64,000 nucleotides of DNA. Origin: Sciurus carolinensis. Taxonomy: Eukaryota; Chordata; Mammalia; Rodentia; Sciuridae. Below the pieces are notes generated by a model. The model did no database searches, had not been told where the DNA came from, and saw nothing but the letters and a program-made list of their open reading frames with translations. Position numbers and translations under genes: made by a program. Location: assembly GCF_902686445.1 (NCBI RefSeq), contig NC_062221.1, forward strand, positions 39,882,575 through 39,946,574, given 5' to 3'. Positions 13,485-26,427 of the stretch are shown here, piece by piece. Every line of letters starts with the position of its first letter. Position 1 is the stretch's first letter.

Positions 13485-13513
13485 AAAAAAAAAAAAAAAA
13501 AAAAAAAAAAAAA
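13485..13513 (+). repeat. Poly(A) run of about 29
   Basis: A long pure A tract with no SINE or L1 recognisable immediately upstream. It may be the tail of an unrecognised retrocopy. Confidence 0.8.
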
Positions 13514-14900
13514 CAATTAATGCTAGATGCCTGCTAGACTGGCTATCAGCTTCTTGAACTTTAAGAGGGACCCAGTTATGCTGATGCCCTGACTCCCATA
13601 TATTTATTCTCTGAATGAGGCACAAAGATCCGGGTGAGCTAATGCATCAACCCATGAAAAATGAACAATTAAAACAATGAAGTTGTCAGTTCTTTTACCA
13701 GATTGCAAATAAATAACCTTCCTGTCAGGCTGGCTGCTCTGCTGGACCATTAGTTTAATACAAAGACATTCTGAGGAACGGGTGGATGACAGCTGATCTA
13801 TCACCCTGGTGGTTTTGGGCCTTTGATAAAGACCTGAGAAAAAAGACGCTGTCGTAAACCACAGAAGGTCAATCCCAATTTGCGAAAAGCAAAATATTAG
13901 ACAAAATTTGAATACACCTCTCTGCCTATTGTGAAAGTGGAAGCTTTTTTTTTTTAATTGGCAGGATAAAGGACTTCTTTTAACAATTCAAAACACTATT
14001 CTTTCTGCTGATGATTATTTAATTTGTTAGGGACACTATGCTACTAGAGATAGCCATGGAGTTTGTAACTGCCACAGTAGAAAGACTAAGATCTTAGGGT
14101 CACACAATGATCTTGCTAGTCTGAACAGGGTCTTCTTATAAAAGCTACTATATGTCCTGCCAATCAATCATGATTGAACAAAAAAAAATTAATTCTTTTA
14201 TAGGTATGGTTTCTATATACCATCTTATAAAATGTTTGCCATGCAGAAGTATTGCTCAAGGACAATAATTATATAAACCAATAGATCAGATAAATAAGAA
14301 TCAATTATTTAAATCTTCTAGTTGATATCTCATTTGTCTTTAAATTTTATGGAAAAAGTAAATAATTGCCTTTGAGAAGAATATTCTTACCTCTCAGAAA
14401 CAGAAAGTTGAATTAGAAAATGTAGCCTAATATCTAACTAGGTGAGATGCAGAGTTTATGAGGTTGTCAGGGTTGTCGAACTTGTATCTCTAATTCATTT
14501 TGTCTCAAGTTGAATCTTAGCAAAGCTGACTTCTTAATTTTTAATAAAAATAAATTCAATGCCTGGGAAGTTAATAATCAAAATAGCAGACTCTCTTCTT
14601 CCGAGATCTTTTGGATACTATCTCTATCCAGGTTAATCGATGGCCAAAAAGATTTAAAATACATAAGATTAAAATAAATTGCCCATTTATTTTTATTTAT
14701 GAGTATATTCACTGGTCAATTCAAAGAGTAAAATATAGATTTATAAGGATAGATAGCTTAAATCTACGTGGAAGCCACCCATAGATGTTTTATGATCATT
14801 TGGCTACCCAGAATGATTTTCAACTAAAAAGAGGCATTGGATACATTAGCTCAAACTGGGTTAACCAGTTCTTGCAATGGCTCATAAAAGGTAAACAAGA

Positions 14901-15103
14901 TTTTTTTTTTTTCTGGTAATAGGGATTGAACCAGGAGAACTTAACCACCAAGCCACATCCCAGCCCTTTTTAATTTTTAGTTTGAGACAGTCTCATGAAG
15001 TTGCTTAGGGTCACACTAAGTTACTGAGGCTAACCTTGAACTTGGGATCCTCCTGCCTCAGCCTCTTGAGCTGCTGGGATTACAGGTGTGCACCGGCATG
15101 GCC
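14901..15103 (-). repeat. Composite B1-ID SINE, antisense
   Basis: T12 run, reversed ID half (acttaaccaccaagccacat), reversed B1 half ending 'gggattacaggtgtgcaccg'. Confidence 0.9.
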
Positions 15104-15319
15104 AAAGAAAAAATGTTAATGTAAAATTTTTCATACTGATTTTCCTATCTAGTGAGTTAAAACACTAGATTTTGTGATTTCTTCAAGGCTAAATAATGTT
15201 AGCATTAGTCTCATTTCCTAAGTAGCAGCACTGGGAAAGTGATATATAAATATATAACACATAATTATATATGTTTATATAATACATAGTTAGATATTTA
15301 TATATTATATAAATATACA

Positions 15320-15322
<3 letters not shown>

Positions 15323-15351
<29 letters not shown>
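15323..15351 (+). repeat. (TA)n microsatellite
   Basis: About 14 TA units inside a wider AT-rich stretch from 15241. Confidence 0.9.
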
Positions 15352-15453
15352 TTCTTTTTCAATGCACAGTTATTATTCCTGGATCTCCTTTTAGATGTGC
15401 TGGGAATCCCAAGACAGTTTCAAAGATTCTCTGAAGAATCCCAAGTCATTTTC

Positions 15454-15601
15454 TTTTATTCTTTAAAAAAATGTTGTTTTTTTTTTTTGTAGTTGTAGAT
15501 GGACAGCATGCTTTTATTTTATTTATTTTTTAAAGTAGTGCTAAGGATTGCCTCACATGTGCTAGGCAAGCATTCTGCCACTAAGCTACAGGCCAGCCCC
15601 T
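15454..15601 (-). repeat. ID SINE, antisense
   Basis: It has the reversed ID head 'cctcacatgtgctaggcaag' and 'cattctgccactaagctac'. A perfect 12-bp direct repeat CAAGTCATTTTC lies at 15442-15453 and 15602-15613. Confidence 0.92.
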
Positions 15602-15840
15602 CAAGTCATTTTCAATGTGACATTGTATTAATACTCCTCTTTTGGATCCATAAATATAATTTTTTAAAAATAATTGATAATAGTTTTTCCCTGTAATTTT
15701 TTATAATATAGAGAGGAGATTTGTATTCATTTCTAAAAAGAGTTATTCATCAGGTTACTATGGAGAACATGACCCTATAATAACATGATCTCTATGGAAT
15801 AAATCAGAAGTTACTTGAAATGATTAGGAACATGGAAGTG

Positions 15841-16276
15841 TGGTAGGCTGAATAATGGCCTCCACAATACCCATGTCCTTATTCCTGAAACCTGTGGACA
15901 CATGACCTTACATGGCAAAAGGACTTTGCAGATGTGATTAAATCAAGCATCTTGAGATGGATGAGGGATTTTTCTGATTATTGGGTGGACTTAATATAAT
16001 CACAAAAGTTCTTATAAAGAGATCAGAGAAGCAAGAACCTAAGCTTTTGTTTGAAGATGGAAGGAGATGCCACAAGCCAAAGAATGCATGTGACTACTAG
16101 AACCCTGATGAAGCAAGGAAGAAGATTCTCTACTCAAACCTCTAGAAATAAGACAGCCCTTCCAACAGATGAATTTTAGAATTCTGGCCTTCAGAACTGT
16201 GAAATAATAATTTTGTGTTGTTTTAAGTCACTGATTTATAAATGCACACTTGTTATGGCAGCCTTAGGATACGAAA
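15841..16276 (+). mobile_element. MLT1-type LTR (ERVL-MaLR)
   Basis: The sequence runs in family order: 'ggtaggctgaataatggcct', 'acatggcaaaaggactttgc' followed by 'agatgtgatta', 'cttgagatggatgagg', 'atcacaaaagttcttataa', 'gaagatggaagga', 'gaactgtgaaataata', 'ttttgtgttgttttaagtca'. This is a near full-length solo LTR shared widely among placental mammals. Confidence 0.85.
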
Positions 16277-16329
16277 TGTTTATATGATGAGATTGTGACC
16301 CTTGTCCATCATACATGTACTCTCACCCA

Positions 16330-16575
16330 TGTTCTCCTTAAGACTCACTTCAGTTTCTCAAGTGACCAGGGTTTTCCCTCTGATATTTCTTCTTCTCCCT
16401 GCTATTTCCTCCCACTCCACTTCTCCCTTCACACCACCTCTTTAGTGTTTCAGATCTCAGTGAAGTCATGATCTCCTTAGAGAGAATATCTGTAACCAAA
16501 CATCCATCTCTCACTTGGTGTCTAAATTTGAGTCCCTGATGTTATTCCCCACAAAACACTCTGCACCCTTTTAAT
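16330..16575 (-). repeat. L2-like LINE fragment, antisense
   Basis: C/T-rich text with 'ctccctgctatttcc ... cagatctcagtgaagtcatgatctcc' resembles the reversed L2 3' end. Weak match. Confidence 0.35.
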
Positions 16576-16614
16576 ATGTTTAAATTAGGTATTTGATTGA
16601 ATGATTATTTGATT

Positions 16615-16708
16615 TTGTTTTGTTTTGTTTTTGCAGTGCTGGAGATTGAATCTGGGGCTTTGTGTGTTCGAGGCAAGCACTCTACCATTAGAGCTATATC
16701 TCCAGCCC
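16615..16708 (-). repeat. ID SINE, antisense
   Basis: Reversed ID head 'gaggcaagcactctaccatt'. Exact 10-bp direct repeats TTATTTGATT flank it at 16605-16614 and 16709-16718. Confidence 0.9.
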
Positions 16709-18637
16709 TTATTTGATTGTTTTTGTCTCCTAGTTTTGTGAGCTTCATGGGTACAAAAATCAGGTCTGATCTTGCTCACTGTTGTGAACCTGGACCACAG
16801 TGTAGTCAACATTTCTTGATTGAAAGAGAAGATTCCAGAATTCTGCAGGTCTTGCGAGATGGGCTGAAGCACACACTGCAGTACATCTGGACACATATGA
16901 AAATAAACTAATGAGAGGAATTGTTTTTGTTCCTTATGACCTTCTCTTGCAGAGAAAGCTACCAGGCTTTGCATTAACTTGATTTCCTCTGAATCTTTAG
17001 TCAAAGTCATGTTTTTAGCCAAGTGACAATTGATAATGTGTTTCATAGTGACTGTGTAATCTAAGAAATGCTGTAATATTTCTCAAAACTTCTTTTTGCA
17101 TAACATTTAGAATGTTATTCCTTGCTTTTATTTCTTTATTTTCATTTTCATTTTATTGCTTTACAGTACAAATTGTAAATTCCTTTAATGAGGTTTAAAC
17201 ATCCACTGGAGAACTGACCATAAGAGCACGAAGAGGTCAACTTTTCATGAGCAAATTATTTATATCTTCTAAAATTTTGATTTCTCCAGAGTTCAATAGT
17301 GCAGGCTTAAAATGTCTCTGGGGTTCTCCAAAGATAGAAAAGTAGCCAACAGTTGTGAATGGTTTCATAAAGCCCCAAAAGAGTGGAAAAATTAATGAGA
17401 ATGTGGATAAGTTTGCTATATATGTGTAACAGAAACTTCATATTAAGTGATTTCATTGTTTGTTTTTAAGAAATAATTTTCTCTGAATAGCAGATACATG
17501 GAAAGATGGTCTGTAAATTCTAGACAAAGTTTCTTCATAATTATGTGGAGTTATTCTGTGGTTTGTCTACATAGAGCACCTTTTTTTGGACAGTTGATTC
17601 TGATTTTAAATGTGTTTTAACAGAGAGGGAAAAATGTTGCCTAGGCACTGTGAGTTATATATTACTACATTTTACTGTGTCCTCTGTGTTACTAATAACA
17701 ATCTGTGAGATAGAGTCCATTAATCTCATTATATGGAAAAGAAAATTGAAAGTCTTACAGCTTAATTAACTTCTCCAAAGCCAGGGATAAGGTCAGTGGT
17801 GTAGCAAAGGGCCACCTGACCCTGGACCACACCACCTTCATTGGACACTTTTAGACCTGTGCAATTTTTTGATGGCCCTCTCAAAACACAGCAACCCAAA
17901 TGGCACTTCCCTCAAAACCCTATGCCAGCGGGTTCCAAACCTCCAGATGGGAAATGGATATGAAGATCAGGTTACTACAACTTATTATACAAACCTTATG
18001 GTTCCCAGCCTAGCCACTTGGATTTCTCAGTGTAATTGATCTTCTTGGAGGACTCTTTTGTGTGTTTATTTGTTGTGGGAAGAACAAGCTTTTGCTCATG
18101 TAATCCCTGTGACCCAGAACAGGTCTTCCCAATGATGGGAACAATTTTTGGTAACTTCAGCTCTGGGGTTCTAAAACTTTCAGAAGTCTCTAATGGCACA
18201 TATTTTTATAGTTTTGATTGTTTGTCACCCCTTCCTGTTAGAAACCTCCCATTAAGTAGTTCCTTCCCTCCTGCCACAGGGGAATGTGGTGATGCCCTCA
18301 TGTGTTTACTGACAGGAGCTGAAGGGAGAAAGAACATCCCAGATCTACTCCTGCCACCTGAGATCCCATCATTGGTCATTCTTGTTCAGTCACTTATCAA
18401 ATAAATAAGCTTTTCAGACAGTAAAGACAGATGTACTTCTTGGTGTATTTGGAAATTTCAGGATGAATGTGTCTTTGATAGATATTTGAATGATCAGTGA
18501 CTTCTAGATAAAAGAATGTCTAGACCAACAGCAGAGTACAAGAACGGCTGCTCAGATGCTGAGTAAGATCCCAATTATTGGTCTCATATTTGTGAATGCC
18601 CAGTCAAGAATCAAAGGAAAAGCCCTCTAGTGAATAT

Positions 18638-18692
18638 TTTGCTTTTGTGTGTGTGTGTTTTGTGTGTGCGTGTGTGTTTGGTTGTTGTTGTT
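18638..18692 (+). repeat. (TG)n-rich simple repeat
   Basis: Interrupted TG units are followed by TTG units. Confidence 0.85.
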
Positions 18693-19631
18693 AACCACCC
18701 TGAGTTTGATCTCTTTGATGTTAGTACTAAGCACGTAACCACTGGCCCATAGTTAGAAATTCCATCCTTCTTGTTGTTTTATTTAAAGAAAGCTGGAAGA
18801 TGAAGTATTCTTTAGAATAACAGATGCTACAAAAACAAGGGACAGAATGGACTTAAGAAACCACAAACAAAAATATGGAGGGAGACAATAAAACAACCAG
18901 TAATTTCTCAAACACAAGGTCTTTGAAAAGAGTTTACTTCTTTCTTATACTCCTGGTAGTAAATAGAAAGATTGGTCCAGAAATTATTATTCAATTTTAG
19001 GCCTGCAGGACCTCATGACCAACTTGTCTGCTTTTTTCATTGAATCTATTTGAATCTGTATGATCATGAAACTCAAAATGTCTACTTGACTCCATTTTAT
19101 AAGATGAAAAATACCCAGAAAACCTTTTTATTTTCTGAAAGAAAAGGTATTATTTTATTTAAAAGTTGGAGGGAAAGCTGTTACTATTTGGTTTGTAAAA
19201 GGAAACAGCAGAATCCAGCAGAGTGGCTGACAAGTGACACAAATATAGTACATGCTAATGTGCAGAGAGAAACAACCTTGAGAGTTTAAACCAGCTGTAC
19301 CAGAAAAAAATATCTTTATCCAGATATGTGGTCCCTCATGAATTATACTATTATTTTGGTTGATTTTACCTGACATCACCCTATGATTTTTTTTTCAGTG
19401 ACAAGAAAATTGCAGCTGGCCCTTGACGGTCGGTCACAAATTGACTGAACAAAACAAAATCAAACAGTGAAGTAATCCCCAAGTAAATTTAATGAAACCT
19501 AAATCCCAAAGGGCAGCACACTTCTGTAGGCAATGGTCTTATTTAATAAATTTTTCCCTGCTTTCACTTTTAGAGCTATATTTACACAGACAAATTTAAT
19601 TCATTGGGTTTACATTTCCTCTTCCCCTTAG

Positions 19632-19763
19632 TTTGTCCACCAGGCACATATGGGAAGGACTGTAACCAGGTATGTCAGTGTTCAGCGGAGAATGAGGACT
19701 GTCACCCAGTCACAGGGAGATGTACCTGTCTGCCTGGCTACCATGGAAACCACTGTCATCTCC
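19632..19763 (+). CDS. EGFEM1: EGFEM1 exon: EGF-like module 1 of 8 in window
   Basis: A 132-nt exon. The acceptor is a pyrimidine-rich tract ending TTAG at 19628-19631, and the donor is the strong GTAAGT at 19764. The first two bases finish a split codon and the last base opens the next, so it is phase 1 at both ends and can be skipped or duplicated without a frameshift. The product begins [10 protein letters not shown] and contains [13 protein letters not shown] and a closing YHGNHC, giving the eight cysteines of a laminin-type EGF fold (C-x8-C-x3-C-x-C-x6-C-x6-C-x-C-x8-C). The longer fourth loop (SAENED) and the HP-TG turn match the MEGF6 repeat that has an EN-ACHP motif, as I recall it. 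No stop or indel is visible. The exon follows at least 19.6 kb of intron. Confidence 0.85.
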
Positions 19764-22700
19764 GTAAGTGTGGTCTCTGTTTAGTTGTAATTTACTGAGG
19801 AGACACCAATAGGTTGGGTCATTGCTTAGAATACTAAAAGGCAAAAGTTAATTCATAGCAAATTCCATGGGATTTCTTACTTGAAGTTTAAAGCATGTAT
19901 TTTCTTGTGTAACTCCTTCTTTTATTTGCCTTTTCCATTCAAAATATACCCAAGTTCTTCACAAATATCCAACAAGAAAAGAAAGAGAAAAGAGAGGAAA
20001 GGATGAACTTATAAATCAACATGTGGGAAACGACAATGTAGTTAAAGTGATTCACATAGTAAGTTAGTTCCAGGGTCTGCTTAGGAAAAATTGAATCAAA
20101 TTCTTATTCTGGAATGTAAATGATAACTCACTTAAATGACAAAATGCCAGTTGGCTCCTCTCATGTGATAAAAAAGAATAGTCCCTAGACAAAGATCTTA
20201 ATATTGACTTGTTAGGACGTTTTAACATTGAAAATGGTTGCTGAAGAATGTACAAGAAAAAAAAAAATGTCCCAAGGAGCATGTTAAAATGTTCAGTCAG
20301 CTACTTAATTTTTAAGCTTGTAATTATTTATAATGTACTTTTTATTGGTTTAAGAATAGAATGATTTGGCCTCAGTTTCAATTTTTCCTCCACTTGGCTC
20401 TGAGTACTCTCTTTCTTCCCTAGTCCTTCCCATATCAGATTGCTTCTGCTTTCCTTTCCTAATTCTACAAGAATACGACTGATTTGGGGATTTATTTCCC
20501 CCCAAATATCACTTAAACATAAACTCATGATCAAGCTATTTAATTTTCTACAAGCCATAGAATATATATTTTGAATGTCACTTCTTGATTTTTTTCCTAA
20601 CTTTAAACATTACCAGCTAAAAACACAATTAAACACATATGAAAATGGTTTCAATTAATATTTTGTTTGAGGCCCAGAACGATTAAAGTTATTCAAACTT
20701 AAGCTGAAGAACTTAAATATAAAATTAATCAATTTCTATTAGTTTTTTATGATGGCACATTTCAAACAGCCTTATACTAGAAAAAAGGAAGATACCTATC
20801 TTGAGATATTTTTCCATCGTGATATCCAGGATATCATTTTTCTCTTAATAAAAATAAGATTGAGTTGCATACACCCAGGTTATGCTTTCATTCAGAAGGG
20901 GGGCTAGCCTGGGCTAAGGAGGGTGGCTTCACCTTGGGACAGGGAGGCTGGCTAGATCAGGGGAGCTGCTCCCCTGCCTGGTCAAATTGGCTGAGTTCCA
21001 AGCAACACGTGGTGAATGTGGCTGCAAGGGTTCCTTGGCAACATCCACTATAATTACAGGACTATGAAAAAGGATTCAAGAAAATATCCATAAAAGGTGT
21101 AGCTGGCTCCAAAGCAAAAGTTGCCGCAGCCAAGAACAACTGGGCTTTCATGTTCTCAAGTTCAGAGTAGAGAATTAAAATTTTCTCTCGGCAGAGGTCA
21201 GAGGAAGCAGGCAGACTTGCAATAAGAATCTCACCACTTCTCCTTAATTCTCATAGGCAGGTCAGTCCCAGCTTGTGGATAACAGGTAGGAAAAGCACAA
21301 TAACTGCCCAGCAGAGGCAAACTCACCCTGTTATGTTTTTCTTATGACCGATGAGAGGTCTAAAAGTAGCACAGACCCTGGAAACCTTTTATTTCTGCAA
21401 CTTGCAATACATACTGTTTATATCTACTCTCCTCAAGAAAAGTTAAGGAGTCCTCTATAACCATAACCAGTTCTATTCAAAGTATTCGGAACAGCCTCAC
21501 ACTTGGTATAGAATGCTTTGAGAAATGTGGGCCACAAAATAGCTTACCAGGGCCAGGAGGAAGAAATCAAGTCATTCATGGAAGTTTGACAGTAATGTTT
21601 TTGCTCATAGCAATAAATATTCAGCAAGACCAAATGTTAGTACCTTTTTTTTTTTTTTAACAATAAAGCAATACTGTGTAACAATGGTAAATGCATGGTG
21701 AATAACCTGGTCAAACCCTAGGAAAACAGACTGTGGAAAACTGAATCATGCTGTTCACTTGCTTGGGAGCTGTCTCAGGATTCAGTAATAGCCTTGTTTG
21801 TTCTAGGTTTCTAATGAAACTACCAAATGCCATTCACATCATCAGAGCATACAGTAGCAGAGAGACTTGCCATTTAATCTTTAATATTTAAACAAACCAG
21901 AACTGTAAATGCGAATCCAAGCTCTCTCTTAGAATGAAGGAGCAGAAGGGGATTGTGCAACGACAGGGAAAAATCACTTTGTAATGGAAAATAACTAAAT
22001 ACCCCTTGCCAGGGAGACAACATTTCCAGAGAGAAATAATTGTAAAAGATCAAGAAAAGGCCAAGTAATGATCAAATGGAACATTAGGAAATGAGGGAGG
22101 GGGACTGAATTTTACTCAGAAAAGCCAAATGAAATCATTATGTCCTGGGTGTGTTTCCTTGTTAAATATAGTGAACATTTGAGCAAGGGTTGTTTGCATG
22201 ATTCCAGAAATCCAACTTTCACGTAATAGAGAATTGAATGATAAAGTAGAATTATCAATAAAATAATTATTCTTGAAAAAAGTTTAGAGCACTTTTATAA
22301 ACATATACCATGGTCTTGATACAAATTTAATGAGTTGGGGGACTAAGAGGTTAGCATATACTATCTTTGAAAGATGGCATCTTCCTTAGTAGACTAATTT
22401 CATCAAATTCGGTATTCCCATTTCAAAAGGATAATTAAGTTGAAGTCCAGAAATGAGGTGGTGTTTTTCTCCGTATGAAAAAGGAATAGATAGGGCTGAT
22501 TCTATCAAATGTAAAACCACCATTAAGATAGTCTGCAGTTAGTTATATGCCAAAGGGAAATTATGTTTCCCAAGGAACTTCAACTTATGTGAAAATTATC
22601 TTCAAATATAGACCATCACAGGTATCAGTTGTTTGACTTAATCAAATATTTATATTTAAGCCCTTCAGTCCTTTCAACAGAGATGCTGACTCTTTGTTAC

Positions 22701-24051
22701 TCAGAATTATATCTGCAATTCAACATTTTCCTCAATAAGAGCATCAGTTTCATTTTCTAAACTGTTGCTCTTTTCTTCACTTGCACAGAAATTCATGCCA
22801 TCTTTCACTTCACAGTAATGTGACTCTAGAGTTTTCCATACTAATCAACAGTTGTTAATTCAGCCTCTTTTTTTAGAAGCAACATGTCAGCAATATATAC
22901 CAGACCTCCCTGCTTCCCTCTCTATTTTCAGCTTGTCTTATGTGTTTTTCCCTAAAACCAAGCCACTGAACATTATTTTTCAGCTTTATACATTCACTTT
23001 ACTATGTTAGTAATTTGATAAAAACTATAAACATTCACATGACTAACCCAGTAGGATGTGCTGGAAGAATTTGTATCTTAGTGAATGGGAGAAGAGAAGA
23101 AGACACCTTTTTAAATCATTAATTTTATAGTGAGTGTTACACTCTATTAAGTTTTTATAAGGTCAGGAAATAAAGAACTACTTGGGAATACTAAAGGATG
23201 CTATACACCAAAAAAGAGGTCAATTAGCTTTGAGAAATGAGATCCCTTGGAAAGAGAGAATGACAGGAGAGAATGCAAAGTGAATTCATCATTTTACACA
23301 GAAGAGGAATAAAGAAACACCACAGCTATACCAGAGAAGTAAACCCTGGTCTGAACAATTTGGGGGTATTTTGCTTCCCATTTCCATTGTAGAGAATTTT
23401 ATTTTTTAAACTAGAAGGACAAGGGAAAGAAGACAAAGCCACTTTTTGAGACTATTAGCAAAATCTAAGACTCCAGGTAAGAACCATGAGTTTGGGGACA
23501 GGACATAGATGGAGATTATAAAAATTTGAATCTCAGAAAAACCCTTCTTTAAACATTTCCTTATCTCTTATATAGGTAGCATCCTGGTAGACCATACATC
23601 TACAGATATGAAAACAGACAATTGAAAGCTAACAAAAAATGAAAAGCATCCTTTATTTGGCATCTTTTGAAATCTTACTTTTATTAAATAAGCCTAGATC
23701 ATTCCAGACAAAACAAACTATAGCATTTAAACCTTAAGCAAAATAATACATATATCTAGGTTGGAATGAAATACTCTTGTTTAGAAAAAGTCTCCCATTC
23801 TAAGCTTTCTTTAGAGATAGATTTCCAAGGAAGCTCAAAGTTAAGTCCAATATCTTCTTAAGCTACTGATATCCATTCATCTCTATGATTTTAGTGGACC
23901 TCTATATAATCTCATATCTTCGCATCCTTGAATCAGTAACTTGAAATGCCTGAAAATACCATAGAGCAATAATTGGAATGTTGAATTAACTACATGACTA
24001 TGGACTGCTTTAAGTTATGGCACCACATATGGTTTTGGTCTCCTTTAACAG
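19764..24051 (+). other. EGFEM1: Intron between EGF modules 1 and 2
   Basis: A GT-AG intron of 4288 bp, phase 1. No recent SINE or LTR is visible. A locally GC-richer patch (about 20865-21310) of unknown origin stands out and is discussed as a finding. The rest is AT-rich sequence with nothing recognised. Confidence 0.8.
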
Positions 24052-24180
24052 GGTGCCCAAAAGGCACTTACGGCCCATATTGCCAAATGACATGCAAGTG
24101 CTTGAATGGTGGTAGCTGTGATACCATGATTGGCACCTGTCACTGCCCTCCTGGCTTCATCGGAGCAGACTGCAGTCAAA
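24052..24180 (+). CDS. EGFEM1: EGFEM1 exon: EGF-like module 2 of 8 in window
   Basis: A 129-nt exon. The acceptor is CTCCTTTAACAG (24040-24051) and the donor AAA|GTAAGT starts at 24181. Both ends are phase 1. The module starts [11 protein letters not shown], continues with CKCLNGGSC and the turn DTMIGTCHC, and ends PPGFIGADC, so all eight cysteines are present. NGGSC plus PPGF is the standard core of this EGF subclass, with disulfides expected as 1-3, 2-4, 5-6 and 7-8. The downstream reading frame runs only a few codons into the intron before a stop, as expected for an exon end. The gap from the previous exon is 4288 bp. Confidence 0.85.
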
Positions 24181-26427
24181 GTAAGTTACTCTTATCTATT
24201 ATGGAGTGGGTGTGCTGATGGTTCCATGCCCAATACAGGTAGCAGATATGCTAAAGTTGAGGTTTTTAAGGATTGCAGTTCAAAGAATAAATGCTGTTGT
24301 AATTCACTTAATAATTTACTGCAGTAACAGCAAACACAAGCAGACCTAAATTCATGGTTGAGAAGTACTTGTGAAAGATTTTGGTTGAGGGCTGAAATTG
24401 GTCAAAATAATGAAAGTGATCTTTTGGGTCATAATCCCTCCTACCCCAGTAATTCTGGCCCCAAATCAAGATTAGAAAATCTTTTTGCCAAGAACAGAGC
24501 AAACAGGTTGTTCCTGCACTCACAATGTCAAACTCATTGTCTAAGTCCCACCATTTCAATTATCCTCAGCAATTTGCTAATTCATAAGTAAACAAAAAGT
24601 AATCACTAGAAAGTAAACAGTGCCACAAAATCCAAAGACCTTACCTGTATGGCACAAAACTATTGACATAAAGTTTAAGGGACAGAAAGGTGAAGAATGT
24701 TTAAAAATGTACAGGTTTAGACACACAGAGCAAATGTATTTCATTGTTACCAGATCTTTTGGTTTCTAAATATTTGGGTAGTTTTTGCTTAACCCAAATA
24801 ATTTCGGATGTACTCATCACCTATGACTCTGCTGTGAGTCAGAAGGAGACCCTAGTATTTGAAGTTAGGATCATGATGATTATTCTGGAACATAGGGAAG
24901 GAGAGCACATAATGGGGGCAGTCCTGGCCTTAGCAATTTGGGGACTGGGAGCTTTAGATGAAGATGTTCATTTTGTGATCATTCATTAAGCGGCACATGA
25001 CGTTTTCGTGCTCTGTTCTGTAATCTCATACCTCACTATGGAAAGGGCACAAGTTCCATTGGTAAATGATCTTACAAGGAGAAGAACTGCTATAAACATC
25101 ATCAAGCATGCACACCTCAAGCTATGTGATCAGACTGTGAAATTCGTTCAGTCATGATCCTGTTTGAAAGAATGATAGCTGAGTTTGTGCATGGACAGAA
25201 TACTAAGTTTTTCCTATGCTGAAGATACCTGAAATGCTTGGATTTCCCTGCCAGGAAGCTACTCTGTCTTCTTTGCATAAGGGTAATATTTCTGTTTAAT
25301 TTTCCTTCCTGCTGTACTGATGAGGATAAAAAACAAATCAAACAAAGTCTTGAATCCAGGTAGGGACGATGGACACTTAATGGATACAGCCTCTGGGTTC
25401 TCAACTGCCAGCTCAGCTTTGAGTGGAAGCCATAAACATTTCCCAAAAAAGGTCTTGGCTAGCTCCTCTGTGTTTGTTTTTCAGAGAGAATCAATGGACA
25501 AATATCCTCATGCCAAAGCATTTTCAAAAGCTGTGGTTTCCCTGAATGTTAGGAACACATTGTCTTAAGAAAGCTATGATCTCCTACATCAGCACTTCCC
25601 TTTGTTTTAACTCTGAAGATTAGAGCCAAATTTGCAGCCCACTTCTTATGCAAGGTCAAGGATGAATAATGTTGTTTTTTAATTATATTGTTGCTATATT
25701 TTTCCCTCCCTTGATTCTCAAAGATAGTTTTGCTTGTGTATTGACTGCATTTTGGTAAGCATCATAATGAATTTTTGGAATGAAGCAAAATAAATAGGTA
25801 AATAGACTAATAAGTACTAATACATAAATCAATATTTGAAAATGTAGACATCATGGATCTTATGCTGATGTTTAGGATTGTAAATTAAGTTTCCATATGG
25901 ATTTTAAGAGTAAACAGTCAAGATTATTACAAATATAATATATATGCAATGCAAAAACATGTACATGTGCACACACTGTAAACCAGTGCCATGGGGCAAA
26001 GTGAGACTGGATCCATGCTGGAAAGAGTTGGTATTCATTATTTATTATTTTGTTTATTTTATTTTTTGCAGTGTTTCCCAGAGCCATACACATGCTAGGC
26101 AAATGCTTTACCATTGAAATACATCCCTAGCCTGGTATTCCTAATTTTTAAGGGACATATGTAAGTTTTTGGCAATAGATATTTGGTCATTTATTTCTAA
26201 TTTCAACTAAAATGTCTCTAAAATAAGTGTCATTTGAAGAATTCCTACTTCTGTTTTTTTAAAGTAAACTTTTAGACCAAAAACCAAACTGAAGACTAGA
26301 AAGTAGATCCCATTTGATTAAGAAAAAGGGCTGTATATTTAAGTTTTTAAAAATCTTAACTGGCAAAATGTTTAATAAGAAAAGTGTAGTTTTGTTTTGT
26401 TTGACTTTGTCTTGCTCTTTCCTGCAG
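24181..26427 (+). other. EGFEM1: Intron between EGF modules 2 and 3
   Basis: A GT-AG intron of 2247 bp, phase 1. It contains one old antisense ID SINE (26037-26132). Nothing else was recognised. Confidence 0.8.
26037..26132 (-). repeat. ID SINE, antisense, old
   Basis: Reversed ID head 'cacatgctaggcaaatgctt' with several substitutions. Flanking direct repeats TGGTATTC at 26029-26036 and 26133-26140. Confidence 0.85.

Larger units (their letters stand above)
1..19631 (+). other. EGFEM1: Intron (5' end outside window)
   Basis: No exon could be found here: no EGF-like cysteine pattern with splice sites is visible on the + strand. The content is AT-rich unique sequence with an L2-like start (1-330), ID and composite SINEs, an old L1 antisense fragment (3545-3970), a MaLR LTR (11600-12006), L2 antisense pieces, a MER5-like element, an MLT1 LTR (15841-16276) and simple repeats, all listed separately. 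Stretches 330-1940, 2100-3540, 3970-5210, 5430-9190, 9410-10540, 10710-11590, 13520-14900 and 16720-19600 hold nothing I can name. The open frames in them are short and without recognisable domains. Earlier EGFEM1 exons must lie further upstream. Confidence 0.7.

Noticed and set aside
12413..16708. tRNA genes suggested by A/B-box-like sequence
   Set aside because: These are ID SINEs with tails and target-site duplications, not tRNA genes; the cloverleaf is degraded.
18036..18404. 122-codon + strand open frame with several cysteines (CSCNPC)
   Set aside because: The cysteines do not form an EGF pattern, the region lacks acceptor and donor at suitable places, and no family is recognised.
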